Shown here in pieces: positions 12,979-22,399 of a stretch of DNA of 64,000 nucleotides. Both the position numbers and the translations under genes were made by a program. The notes beneath the pieces are model-generated. The model was not told where the DNA came from. It saw nothing but the letters and a program-made list of their open reading frames with translations, and ran no database searches. The stretch lies in contig JAJEKV010000015.1 in assembly GCA_021234155.1 (NCBI GenBank), positions 2,326,852 through 2,390,851 of the forward strand, read 5' to 3'. The stretch is from Isoetes taiwanensis (Eukaryota; Streptophyta; Lycopodiopsida; Isoetales; Isoetaceae). How positions within the stretch are numbered: the first letter of the stretch is position 1; each line of letters begins with the position of its first letter.

Positions 12979-13118
12979 TTGTCGCCATTGCCCTCTTATC
13001 ATGCCTTAGCACATTTTCTTTTTTTGGGGTAGTCCGATATTGTTCCTATGTTCGGCTACCCCTCTCTCTTCTTATACATTGTATACTGCTGCTGTGATGA
13101 ATGACAAGCCTATCTATC

Positions 13119-13156
13119 GGTCGGTTTTGTGTCTCTCGCGAGTCCTTTCCAAGAAT
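13119..13156 (+). repeat. B2 copy of the split repeat
   Basis: TCGGTTTTGTGTCTCTCG followed by CGAGTCCTTTCCAAGAAT matches B1 and marks the right end of the element; the flanking TTAA-element sequence resumes at TAGGCC. Confidence 0.6.
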
Positions 13157-13609
13157 TAGGCCAAAACTGATAATAGTAAGAGAGAAATAATTCATACCCT
13201 CAAACAGCTCTTTTGAGCAAAATTGGGTATGGCGACTTCATCTAATGTCATATAATAGTGAAAAAACTTGGGAACATACAAATCAATATGTTTTATCATA
13301 AAAAATAATTTGCTTTTGATTTTAGCAAGGTTTGGACCCCTTTGTGCTAGAAAATATGAAGAATGCAGTTCTAGACTAGTACGAAAACTGCTAAATTGTA
13401 TGAGGTTTGGACAATTACCACAAGATATGGGTGAATTCATTGGTCATGAAATTCTTCTAGATTATAAAGAATCAAGTGAAGATTCAAAAGGTGGTGGTAG
13501 ATTGCAAAATGGAGAAGATTCCCTCTAGATATATGGGTTTAAGTGGCAGAGGTACGATGGACCAATTCTGGCCCATGAACTACAGATGGTCCAGTGGACA
13601 ACTCTAGTG

Positions 13610-14143
13610 TTAAAAGACGGGGATAAGCTTGCTGCCATGGACATCATTCCAGGAAGCAGTTTAAGAGAACGAAAGTAGGTTAGTGATGTCCTTTATATAG
13701 GTATTTCATTTCAAACAAGTAATTACCGTATGTTCTAGAAGTGAAGAAAGCACAGGGCCTTGGCTTCTTTTTCTCACAGAAAATGGATATGGCAAGCGTG
13801 TTTCTGTTGACTCATTTCCTAGATACAACCTAAACAAAGTTGGCATAATAGGATGTAAGGTATGCATAATATTTTGCTCCATAGTTGATTACATAGCTGA
13901 TTTGACAGTTCTTGTGCTAACAAGTTTTGTTCCTTTTACAGTTCCAACCAGGAGACCGGCTTGCTTTTTTGTTTGCTGTAGGTTTGACTATCTCAAATAA
14001 CATACTACCTGCTTGGTGTTCATCATTTTTTGTTGTCTTTTGCAGCATCTAGTTTTGCACTTTGGATCCTATATTTATGATTGTGGGTTCAGATAATGAG
14101 ACTGATGAAGAAGTTATCTTGGCAAGCAGAACGGTCAATGATA
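13610..14143 (+). pseudogene. gyrA: DNA gyrase subunit A, 3' block (beta-propeller end)
   Basis: This continues the same gene beyond the TTAA insertion. Removing the insertion and one TTAA joins the exon in frame (MKL followed by KDGDKLAAMDIIPG). Exon pieces: 13614-13674, 13739-13859 (GPWLLFLTENGYGKRVSV, a typical GyrA C-terminal blade signature), 13942-13981 (PGDRLAFLFAV) and 14093-14143 (NETDEEVILASRTVN). In plant GyrA the last piece should read on through a Ser-Gln-Ser-Gly-Thr-Val-Asn-Arg type motif; here residues are missing before TVN and a stop follows soon after, so the 3' end is also damaged. Nothing recognisable of the remaining blades follows. The introns look ordinary. This is a dead gene or a dead copy; a functional copy presumably exists elsewhere. 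Confidence 0.78.
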
Positions 14144-14945
14144 GTTGCTAACATATATACTTTTAGTGAGCAAGGCATTTATGACAATCATAAGCACTTC
14201 ATTCATGACATTCATAAGCTTTTGTCAATGTTTATGGCAAGACATTCATAAGCACTTCATTTGTGTGGTTGGTTAATGCAAGTGGAGTGATTGCAATTAC
14301 AAGCATTGGCCATAAAATATGCACGCATGATAAACATGGTAACATTAACTAAAATGCAAACGTACAAGCTCATTCACATCTAACACTGTTGCAAATTAAA
14401 CGGGAGTGTTGCATCACTCCCGTTTCAAAGATTCCCTTTAGAAAAACACCATGCTCTAAAAATTGACCCTTTTTGAAAGAAGTTGCGTTCAAAAGGTTCA
14501 GACTATTTTTTCCTGCATTTTGGGTTCTTTTGAAGCGACGATCTTGTATTTGTAAAGAAGAGCACTTGAGAATGGCAAAATTTAGACATAATTATACAAT
14601 CTCCAAAAGTAGGAATTCGAAGCCATCTAAATAAGGTAGAAAGAAGAATAATTATTTCTTTAAATTTCTTTTAGTACATCAAATTTGGCAATAGTTTAGA
14701 GACAACAATAAATAATATAGCACAAGACAAGTCAGAGGTCCAAATCATAGTCCTCCTCATTTTGTTTGCTTGTCTCAGCTTGGTCCTTCTCTGTCGTTTG
14801 CTCTTTTTACAATGATTCACCTTTGTCTGTGTCTACAATTTCTTCAGGAATAGTAGCTAGAGCTACTTCTTTAAGCTCTGCAAAAGTAGCTTCATCTTCC
14901 AGAGAGCTTGTAAAGGATGCTATATCTCTGAAGATGTCATCTTAG
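14144..14945. other. no gene seen
   Basis: AT-rich sequence between the end of the gyrA relic and the methyltransferase relic. Short repeated words (GACATTCATAAGC near 14198 and 14242) are the only structure seen. The minus-strand frame of the methyltransferase ends near 14946. Confidence 0.6.
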
Positions 14946-17656
14946 CCAAATTAGATGAAGATTTGATGTCTAACTCTTGATTCTCGTCTGGTAGAGTTGG
15001 TAAGGTAGCCAATCTCATCTTGATAAAGTTTACAGCCCCCTTGTCAATGTCAACAGCAACACAATTGCGGCCCTTGACGTGCACATGCGATTGTTATATC
15101 AAAGCCAGAGAAAGCATCCCAATCTCCTGGACATGACAACATGTCAAGAAGTTGGTTAATCAGCTTTTGTGGCTTCTGGTAATGATTGACTATCCTGTCT
15201 TGACTATTTTGTAGAAACTCTAAGACATTCGAAAAATTTTGGCAGGCTCTTGTGTTGAAATGTTCCATAGTGCGCTTTCCGTCGAAACTCCAGTAAGCGA
15301 CATGGAGATATTCCACCTTGCTCAGTAGCCTTATTTCTCCACCATGGTAATTAGTATTTGTTTTGTACCTACAGGAACAGAAAAAGTACCGTTAGCAGCA
15401 AACACAGAAGATGGATCCAATGAGGTCACTAGGTTGAAATGCAACGTATTCCAGAAGAGGAAATAAGAACTAGAAGATTAAGATGCAAACAACTTCAACA
15501 ACAAATCAAAACTTGGACGGAAGGAAGAAACAACTGTATTCAAGATTAAGAACTTTACCACACCATGTTTTCCTAACTGGCTTGTGCAGGGATACGAACT
15601 GGTTCTTAAAAGTAGATTCCACGAGTCCCCCTTGCATGCTTGAGTGAAACACAACAAGCCGCCAATGCTTTGCTGTGGTAACCTGCTTAACGCCGTCGAC
15701 GAATGCATTAAATTCAGAATTCTTAAAGGGCTAGTCGTCGGAGCGGCTATCTTTTAGTTTGAAGCCATCAGACAAGTTTGTTATGATTAAAGTGAAATCT
15801 TTTATCATTCCAAACAACTTCGTGCAGTCCCCGTGAATCATAAAAAACAAGTTGTTTTGATTAAACATACAAAACCTCTCGTAGTCGGACGGCTCAGCAT
15901 CTATAGTCCGTCTGTCCGCTAATGTCCTCTCCTTCCGGACTGCCCTTACCAGGTGCATGAAGCCCTTTGATAGGGCCTCGTTCTTCTTCTTTCTCTGGAA
16001 GAAGAAGCATTACGGCAAACAACGCACAACAAAGAAGCGACGTACCCACCAGCCCTCAAAATTAGGGGTGTATTAGATAATCCGCTCGTCCGAAGTTGCA
16101 ACAGGATAAAGTTCCTTACACCTGTCCCAACTGTCCACGTTTAATTGCTCCATCAAACATGTCTGACATGTTATGATGTTCTTTTGGCTGAAAGACAACC
16201 AAGACAACAATAAGTATGCCACAAACTTCCTGAAAAAATGAAGGACGAAAAAGAGAACTAGTTTTGTATTCCGGAATATACAATCACCACGTAGGGGCAG
16301 CTGAAGTGTATTCTGGAATACACTTTTGCTTTATGTTAAAGCAAAAGTGTATTCCAGAATACACTTCAGCTTGAATGTGAAGCAAAAGTGTAATCCGGAA
16401 CACACTTTTGCTTTGCGCTAAAGCAAATGTGCATTCCAGAATACACTTTTGATTTAATGTAAAGCAAAAAGTGTATTCCAAAATACACTTTTGCTTTTCG
16501 ACTTGAGTATTTTCTACCCGGAATATCAAGATAAAAGCAAAAATGAACTATGAATGTCAACTTACTTGTGCAGCTCCTTGGACATTTTTTCTAGTGTAAA
16601 GACTTTATCCACAACTTTTTGGAGCAACCTTTCCAGCAACTCCATGTCTATGAAGCCCTGCATTTCTCTCCACACGGAAATGGTCATCTCTTTTTTACGG
16701 ACGTCAGAGCCCTTCTTTTTGTCTGAGACCTTTCCTTTGTTCCTCAACTCTCCCCATTCAAACATATTATAAATTTCATTTTGGAGTTCCCAGATCTGCA
16801 TTTGCAAATGGTAGGCAATTATTGTGGGACAAGAGCAATTAAACAAGAAAACTTATTTCGGAATACAAGAAAAACATACTCTGCCATCTCTAAAAGCAAG
16901 TTGGAACCAGTTGTCGTGGCTTATCAGTGACTGTCGTTCATTTGCCTCGTCGTACTTAAGGCAGCACTCGATTGCACATGCCTCCTTGAGCTCCAAAGTG
17001 TTGGCCAGTTTTTTAAGGTCGTCGCTACGCACTCCCTGTGCATGAACCTTATCTTGTCAATGAAGCTCATTTTCAGTTTATACTCGTTGTCATCATTGTG
17101 CGCGTTGGCAACGATTTTTGTTTCCTCGTCTATCAAACCACAGTAAAGTGCACAAAGGGCTGAACTTGTACAATTGCCTCATTGCTTTGAAGCTATGGTT
17201 TCCCCCCAAGACGTAGTGCATATAGGTGTCATCATTTTCCTTGTCATAGTCTTTGGGGTCAATGCACTGGGTTTTGTCCACAAGGACAACAATCGGAGCT
17301 ACATGTGCATTTGGATTGCTCCTAATCCTATCCTTCAGCTTCCTTAGATGGTCAGTATAAATTTTAGGGACCTGAAGGGGCCTCTCTCCAGCTTCGTTCT
17401 TGGGTGACAACCTCATTGACGTCACGGGCAAGTAAATTACGCCTTGCACGTACTTATGCATGTTTATTTCTTCCATTCTTTCCGATGTTTTGTCCACCTT
17501 TTTCTCCTTTATGGCCACCCCTGATGCCTTCCCGTTGCCCTTCTTCTTCTTGGAGCTTTCCGCTGGAACAGGTTCCACATCAATTTGCTGCACCTTGCGT
17601 TTCTTTGGCTCGTTAGCTGCAATGGTGCCTCGAGGCCTGCTCCTATGCTGCTGCAT
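14946..17656 (-). pseudogene. nuclear-type ParB-like + beta-class N6/N4 DNA methyltransferase gene, broken
   Basis: Read on the minus strand. 17656-17093: basic N-terminus with PKKRKV (a classic NLS string) and a KKKK block, then a ParB/Srx-like domain with PIVVLVDK and YVLGGNHSFKAMRQL (compare the ParB G-E/N-R/H box). A one-base shift near 17165 moves to IDEETKIVANAHNDDNEYK, and another near 17060 to DDLKKLANTLELKEACAIE. 16841-16562 is an alpha-helical charged exon. 15958-15731 holds IHGDCTKLF and LIITNLSDGF (15761-15781), the usual lead-in and place of catalytic motif IV (D/N/S-PP-Y/F), here degenerate, then an in-frame TAG and a continuation EFNAFVDGVKQVTTAKHW. 15364-14946 has the motif X region (KPQKLINQLLDMLSCPGDW), motif I DAFSGF (15101-15118) and, after a frame change, GRNCVAVDIDKGAVNF. 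The order IV then X-I is that of beta-class methyltransferases. Domain calls are strong by pattern; the gene is disabled here. Confidence 0.7.
16262..16515. repeat. array of palindromic units (TGTATTCCRGAATACA core)
   Basis: At least five self-complementary units share the core GTGTATTCCAGAATACAC with flanks AAGCAAAA/TTTTGCTT, for example 16306-16345, 16338-16372, 16382-16413, 16422-16452 and 16461-16497. Looser copies lie at 16266-16285 and 16857-16872. Each unit can form a hairpin of over 15 bp. It lies between two exon-like blocks of the methyltransferase relic, so probably in an intron or inserted. Confidence 0.75.
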
Positions 17657-17982
17657 GGGGCATAAAACCAAAACTTTTGCATGAAGTAGAGCAAATGCCG
17701 AAGGCTCAAACAACAGTCAAGTGTCTCAAATTTTAAGAAATCATATAAACAACATTTCACAATACTCCATTTGAAAATAACCCAAAATTCTAGAGTAAGA
17801 TTCTTGATCCTTCAATATTAGGGTTTTGCGTTTTGACAAAGTATGAAACCATAAGTATTGCAAGAAGCATAGCAAATGCCAAAGGGCACAAATACATAGC
17901 AAGAGTTTAAAATCCTAAGAAACTATATAAACACTAGAACCACCATGCAAGAGGCCCTGCACTTGTAAAAAAAAGCTATGTT

Positions 17983-18095
17983 AGTGTCGAGGTATCGCTG
18001 TCTCTTTGAGGCAGTTCTCCTTCCTCCTCACTTGCTTTGTAACATTACCATTCTTTTAATATATTGATGGCATAGTTCTTCAAAAAAAAAAAAAA
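17983..18095 (+). mobile_element. 5'-truncated LINE insertion with target duplication
   Basis: AGCTATGTT occurs at 17974-17982 and again at 18096-18104, in both cases preceded by an A-run. Between them is about 100 bp ending TGATGGCATAGTTCTTC and poly(A). Target duplication plus an A-tail on a short body is the signature of target-primed reverse transcription by a LINE. Confidence 0.75.
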
Positions 18096-18104
18096 AGCTA
18101 TGTT

Positions 18105-18589
18105 TGGATGTAATTTCGATGGTTCCACCATGCATGTTGACCTCACATTTTTAGCTTCATGGTTAATGTTATAGTCAATGTTTACTTTATTGTTAAAAAC
18201 TGGGGTAGAAATTATGGATGCTAGTATTCTAGCGTGAAAGAAAACAATATTAAAGGCTCATGATTATAGCCATTCCACCTTTGCAAGGCTAACCAATGAG
18301 CTCATCTTCAAGCTTTGTACATTCGATCTAGAATAATGCATCGAGAGAACCCCTTACAAAGACATCTTTAACTTTCTTCTCACCGTTCCTCCTTTTTTTC
18401 CCATCTGTGGGCTGAAAATAATTTCTTTCTTCCTTCTCTTTGAATCCTCAATCTGGAGGGTAGTTGGCTAGAACAATCCAATCTTACAAAGCAATTTACA
18501 TTTTACCTTTTAACTTAGAACTAATTGGCAATTTGCTGCTCATTATCAATGATTTTTTCCATGGATACGAAGATGCTTATAAGATGCTC
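18105..18589. other. no gene seen
   Basis: AT-rich stretch without a convincing coding frame or repeat. It lies downstream (3') of the minus-strand PPR relic. Confidence 0.55.
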
Positions 18590-19315
18590 ACAAAGATAGC
18601 TTGATCTTGGTCTATAGTAGCATAGTCCATGTTTTCATAGCATTCCAAGTCAAGATCGCTTCTGCCATGTTCCGCATACCCTGCAAGATCAACAACAAGA
18701 TCATTGCACATTCTCTGCAAAATCATTGCACACGCTTGATCTAGCTTACTGCTTGGAATATACAGATCAACAAGGTCCCAAAAAGAATATCAGACTCTAG
18801 TCTACTTTTTGTTTATCTGTCCTTGGATGCAACATTGCACCTATTCTGCGACATACCTTTGAAATGCTAAAGAATGTATGTTCATCACCGTCACCTTCAT
18901 TGTGCATTCCATCATATACACCAAGTGTTAAATGGACTTCCCCCAGCTTTGAATGAGCATTGCATTCCCTATATTCTGAAAAACCTTACTAAATGTCTGA
19001 TTCGCTTCTATCAAGCTTCCACAGGAGGAAAGGAAGCGAATGTTATGATTAGCTAAGACAATAACAGAATGAAGTGCAGTATTAATCATCTGGAGATATA
19101 GCCATCTGCCAAGTTCCCAGTCTCCACATTTTGAGCACTCTAACAGGGCTCGATAAGCAACATCTCTGGACGTGGAGGTTCCAGCTCCAAATTCTCTGCG
19201 TGTATCTAGCCATGCCACGTAATCCAATCTGAGGCACATTTTGAGCATATAATCTGGCTAAGGATCTCAGTCTTGGCTCCAAATCTATCTCTAATTCTGG
19301 CAACTCTGGTGCAAA
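18590..19315 (-). pseudogene. pentatricopeptide-repeat (PPR) protein remnant
   Basis: PPR proteins bind organellar RNA through tandem 35-residue helical repeats. The minus strand shows a plant PPR cadence: YRALLECSKCGDWELGRWLY, then LANHNIRFLSSCGSLIEA, then (new frame near 18958) AHSKLGEVHLTLGVYDGMH and DEHTFFSISKVCRRIGA, and further down GYAEHGRSDLDLECYENM. The pieces line up as about four repeats of the PLS type but in at least two frames with stops between, so this is a decayed fragment. No E/DYW tail is visible. Confidence 0.6.
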
Positions 19316-19651
19316 TCTTTCATTTGTTCCCTTGCCAAATATGTCTTTTTTTCTATAGCAAACAACTTAAAAATGTTATAAATTAAAAAAAAATCCACCT
19401 TTCCTTCCTTTGTTCTAGTCTTCTCCCAACTGGTTGCAGGCGCTTCTTGTTCCCCTGTTTTTTCTTTCAACCATGCGTTATTCCTGCGCTTTCTAGCGAT
19501 GACCATAGTCACAACCCTTACAAGATCATCTGTTTTTTGGCCATTATACGATGGTATATGGTTGCACAGCTTGACGTGTACTATTGTAATACCACCTAGA
19601 AAAGACAACAAAGTCCTAATAAGGAAAAGTAAATTGTAAGAAGATAAGATA

Positions 19652-19687
19652 GAAGGAAGGAAGGAAGGAAGGAAGGAAGGAAGGAAG
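19652..19687. repeat. GAAG tetranucleotide microsatellite
   Basis: Nine uninterrupted GAAG units. Confidence 0.95.
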
Positions 19688-19839
19688 TATATTTTAACGT
19701 CTGCGGAGGCCAAACTTGACCTATGAGACGGTACATGCAGTACACAAAGCAGATAAAACCACACCAAAAAGACAAATGCTACTATACAATGTGTCCCTAC
19801 TACTGGGATGAAAAAACCCCCACATGGGAGGAAAAACCC

Positions 19840-20430
19840 TGGTAGTAGGCTCTCAGATCCCTTGTCCTGTAAGGGATTCTCTGACGGTAGAGACTTGCAA
19901 AATGTAGGATGCGAGACGTGCAACCATTGGCGATGCCGACAATTGATGCGGCCGGTGCCCGCGAGCATCTAAGATCAGCATGTGTTGCTCGGATATGCGT
20001 ATCTTGCAGAGCATGGTGCTCATCCTCTACTGTCCGCATGTGGCAACACTGGCATATTCTCTCATGCCGGGGGATTCTCTGCCCTCCATCTGTAGTCCAA
20101 CGACTGTTTTCATTGCGAGATGATGGGACCCGTCCTCCTCACGGAGGCAATAGCTCTCCGTTTCTTCATAGATATATGCGCTTTCAAGTACTGGTGTGGG
20201 CCATGTTCCAGTGTTGGATTAACTTGCGTGTGGTAGTGCTCTGTTTTAGGCTTTGCACGAGTGGCTGCATCCCACAGAGTGGTGGCAAAGCGCTCATTCA
20301 GGTGTGCAGCCTGTCCCTGGGCATCAGGCATAGCCACAATCTGCTGGTAGTCTATAGACCACGTTGCGAACCACCCCTGACAGTGCTCCTGCCATACCCT
20401 CTTCAGTCGTTGTGGCTCTTGTGCCAAGAA
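19840..20430 (-). pseudogene. fragment with a Cys/His motif, possibly transposon-derived
   Basis: On the minus strand, ERICQCCHMRTVEDEHHAL resembles the R-x-C-x-x-C ... VEDE-x-H-x-L zinc motif seen near the C-terminus of many LINE-type or transposase-like plant ORFs. It continues in one frame to about 19800. The part to the right (RLKRVWQEHCQGWFATW) has no recognised domain. Frames change, so it is a relic. The family assignment is a guess from the motif alone. Confidence 0.3.
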
Positions 20431-20763
20431 CTAACATAAGGATCCATGGTGGCATGCAATCTTTTGTAGTAAGTTGGCTTCAATATAAAAAGCATCAGTT
20501 TTATAGCATTCCTATTGCCCGTATTTGACATAGCAAAGTTAGAAATCGCAAGGCTACTCGTTAGAGCTTAAATAACTAGAGGAACACAATGATATCCATA
20601 ATCTTCTTCAACAAAGATTGACGATGTCTAATAAAAGGAAATCCCGAACTATTTAATGAGCAATATGTTTACCAACTGGCCCCATGTACTAATTATACAT
20701 AGCAATTGAAGTTCCTAATTTTTAAGTTAGAATAACCTAGAGTTGCTTGTGTTAATAGCTTAC

Positions 20764-20981
20764 CTCCCCCACAATAGAATCAACTATTTCCCTAATGTGC
20801 CGTGTACTCCTGCCAGAGGCAAAGACCATGTAATATGTCCATTTACAACGCTCTTTACATGAATCACTTCTACATTTTTGGCTTCCACATCCTTAAGGAC
20901 CTTGGATGCATCTTCAATTCTCAAAATATGGAGGTACACTCAGTCCTTTGGTATTTTCTCTAGGAAGTTGACTTTGAATGC
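20764..20981 (-). pseudogene. Iojap/RsfS ribosomal silencing factor, one broken exon
   Basis: RsfS (Iojap in plants) binds ribosomal protein uL14 and blocks subunit joining; plant forms act in organelles. The minus strand reads ASKVLKDVEAKNVEVIHVKS, then after a one-base shift CKWTYYMVFASGRSTRHIRE and IVDSIVGE, ending at a GTAAGC donor (20758-20763). The order (V-x-x-L-x-D-V-x-A ... V-I-x-V ... C-x-W-x-x-Y-M-V-x-A-x-G-R-S-x-x-H-x-R) is the Iojap signature. Two defects are visible: the frameshift near 20848 and an in-frame TGA near 20946. The continuation exon with the C-terminal part was not found downstream. Confidence 0.65.
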
Positions 20982-20984
20982 CTG

Positions 20985-21703
20985 TAAACCTCTGAATAAA
21001 TTCACCCAGTTAAACTAAATAGAGCAAACCAATAATCTGGGGTGATATCAAGTCTACTTGAATAACATGAACAGAATCAGATCGTCAAAATCCTCAAAAA
21101 TTTAGAGCTGGTATCTGCTCAATGGCAATGTGCTATTGTCTTCATATAGGAACGCTTTTCTTCAATTGAAGATTTGTGTTTTAGGCAAACCCACTAATAC
21201 TTTGTTGATTGTTGTTAATATGTGGTCTCCTCAAATGAGATTTCCATCGACGCAATTTGTATGGATCTGTTAGGCCATACATACATTGTAACTGCAAATA
21301 CCACCGGAGGAGCATAATTCCTGTTATTTCTTAACTGATGGGTGCACTTAAAAAACAGAGAATGGACCTCATCAAACCTTGAAAAATAAATAAAAGAATA
21401 CTCTCTTCTCTAGATAATTTCATGTGTCAAAGTAAACCTCTTGCTCGCAGTACAGGTAGAATGGCAGGTGGAAATATAATTTTAGAGAGGCACAATTGTC
21501 TGCAAGAAGCTATAGCAGCCATTGTTCTACTCTGGTTATATTGATTCAATACAACATCACGACATGCATTATATTCACAGAACCTAAGAGCAACTCCGTT
21601 CGTTAGGAGAGACTTTGCCCATTCACTTAAGGTGACCACTAGATCTCTTGTATCAATGATAATTATCCATAACCTATCCCAAAAGCTTCAGACAAATGCT
21701 TTG
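20985..21703. other. no gene seen
   Basis: Minus-strand frame 21427-21639 is open but shows no motif. Other coding signal is weak; it may include further Iojap introns. Confidence 0.45.
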
Positions 21704-21830
21704 GGTTTTTTTTTTTTTTTTGAAGGTAAGAACTTTTTGTATTGATCAGATTGGAAGAATTACAATACAAAGATCCCTCATGGATCAGATATAATTTAAG
21801 TACAAAAGATCCCATATGGATCTGAATCAT
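21704..21830 (-). mobile_element. LINE 3' end, minus strand
   Basis: A run of 17 T followed by GAAGGTAAGAACTTTTTGTA is, on the minus strand, TACAAAAAGTTCTTACCTTC plus poly(A), the usual 3' end style of plant L1 elements. The 5' limit and target duplication were not resolved. Confidence 0.55.
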
Positions 21831-22399
21831 ATTTGCAATTTTTTGAGGAATAACACTTGACAAGGGAATGCCCTCTTGATCATAGGTAAATGCAATGTTC
21901 TCATACTGTCAGCTATGCAATACGTTTTCCACTATAACATTCTCCCTCGCCATCCACAATTACACACCCCCATCATAATGATCATCATTATAATCCCATG
22001 ATATTTTTCTCTACATCCTACAAATTCCATGCAATCTTTGTTCCAGCTTATGCTGAATGAAGGCAATTTCTTTCGTGAGTTCCAATGCTTGCTTCCCGAG
22101 GGATGCACTTAGTCATAAGGGGGTATGGACATCTGCGTTCGAAGGGTGGCCAAAAACATCCCTAGTATACTGATCTTTGAAAGCTAATTTAACCCTAAAG
22201 TATGTATTTTGCCCCCGATAATGGTGAAAAAACCCCTTAATGGTAAGTATACAAATACGAAATAGTAAAAAAAACCTCCATTTTATTGCACACATGTCCC
22301 ATCCTGCAAACAATATTGAATCCCCTGGGGCTTGCTTTCCCATTCTATAAACTGTGATTGTAGATGGCTTGTTCTACTTCTCTACATTCCTTAATTGTA
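21831..22399. other. no clear gene; one coil-like exon candidate
   Basis: Minus strand near 22030-22105 reads LGKQALELTKEIAFIQHKLE, a plausible helical exon piece without a recognised family. Nothing else is supported. Confidence 0.3.

Larger units (their letters stand above)
5214..13156 (+). mobile_element. split-direct-repeat retroelement (PAT/Ngaro/DIRS-like), non-coding copy
   Basis: About 130 bp at the left end (A1, from 5214) recur at 12240 (A2). About 38 bp ending at 12239 (B1) recur at the right end, 13119-13156 (B2). The order A1 ... B1-A2 ... B2 is the split direct repeat structure known for PAT/Ngaro-type tyrosine-recombinase retroelements, which integrate from a circle. The word AGAAT stands at all three junctions: 5209-5213, 12235-12239 and 13152-13156. 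A1 and A2 begin with a perfect 8 bp stem hairpin and then a TATATTAGG box. The roughly 7 kb body is strongly T/C-rich on this strand; I see no reverse transcriptase, RNase H or recombinase motif, so it would depend on a partner. It sits inside the TTAA element. Confidence 0.55.
4079..13609. mobile_element. TTAA-inserting, piggyBac-like element (carries a nested element)
   Basis: TTAACACTAGAGTTGTC at 4075-4091 is repeated exactly in inverted orientation at 13597-13613. TTAA stands on both outer sides and the gyrA reading frame is restored by removing the insertion plus one TTAA, so this is a genuine insertion boundary. TTAA targeting with a CAC/CCC-type terminus is characteristic of piggyBac. 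Because TTAA is palindromic, a TA duplication (Tc1/mariner style) with ACACTAG ends would give the same sequence. Subterminal TGGACCA/TGGTCCA words recur at both ends. After subtracting the nested element (5214-13156), only about 1.6 kb remains and no transposase is recognisable; the frame 13268-13528 has no motif I know. Likely a non-autonomous copy. Confidence 0.6.

Noticed and set aside
5200-13100. Many hydrophobic plus-strand frames that look like membrane proteins
   Set aside because: T-rich DNA gives Phe/Leu/Ser-rich translations; no family motif, frames overlap each other, and they lie in a repeat.
12240-13156. A 3' LTR of an ordinary LTR retrotransposon
   Set aside because: Similarity to the left end stops after about 130 bp and the order of blocks is split (B1-A2-B2), not two equal terminal copies.
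4079-13609. CACTA (En/Spm) transposon because ends begin CACTA
   Set aside because: CACTA elements make 3 bp duplications; here the symmetric flank is TTAA or TA and no CACTA transposase or subterminal pattern was seen.
16262-16515. CRISPR array
   Set aside because: Eukaryotic context, units are palindromes with degenerate links and no uniform spacers or cas genes.
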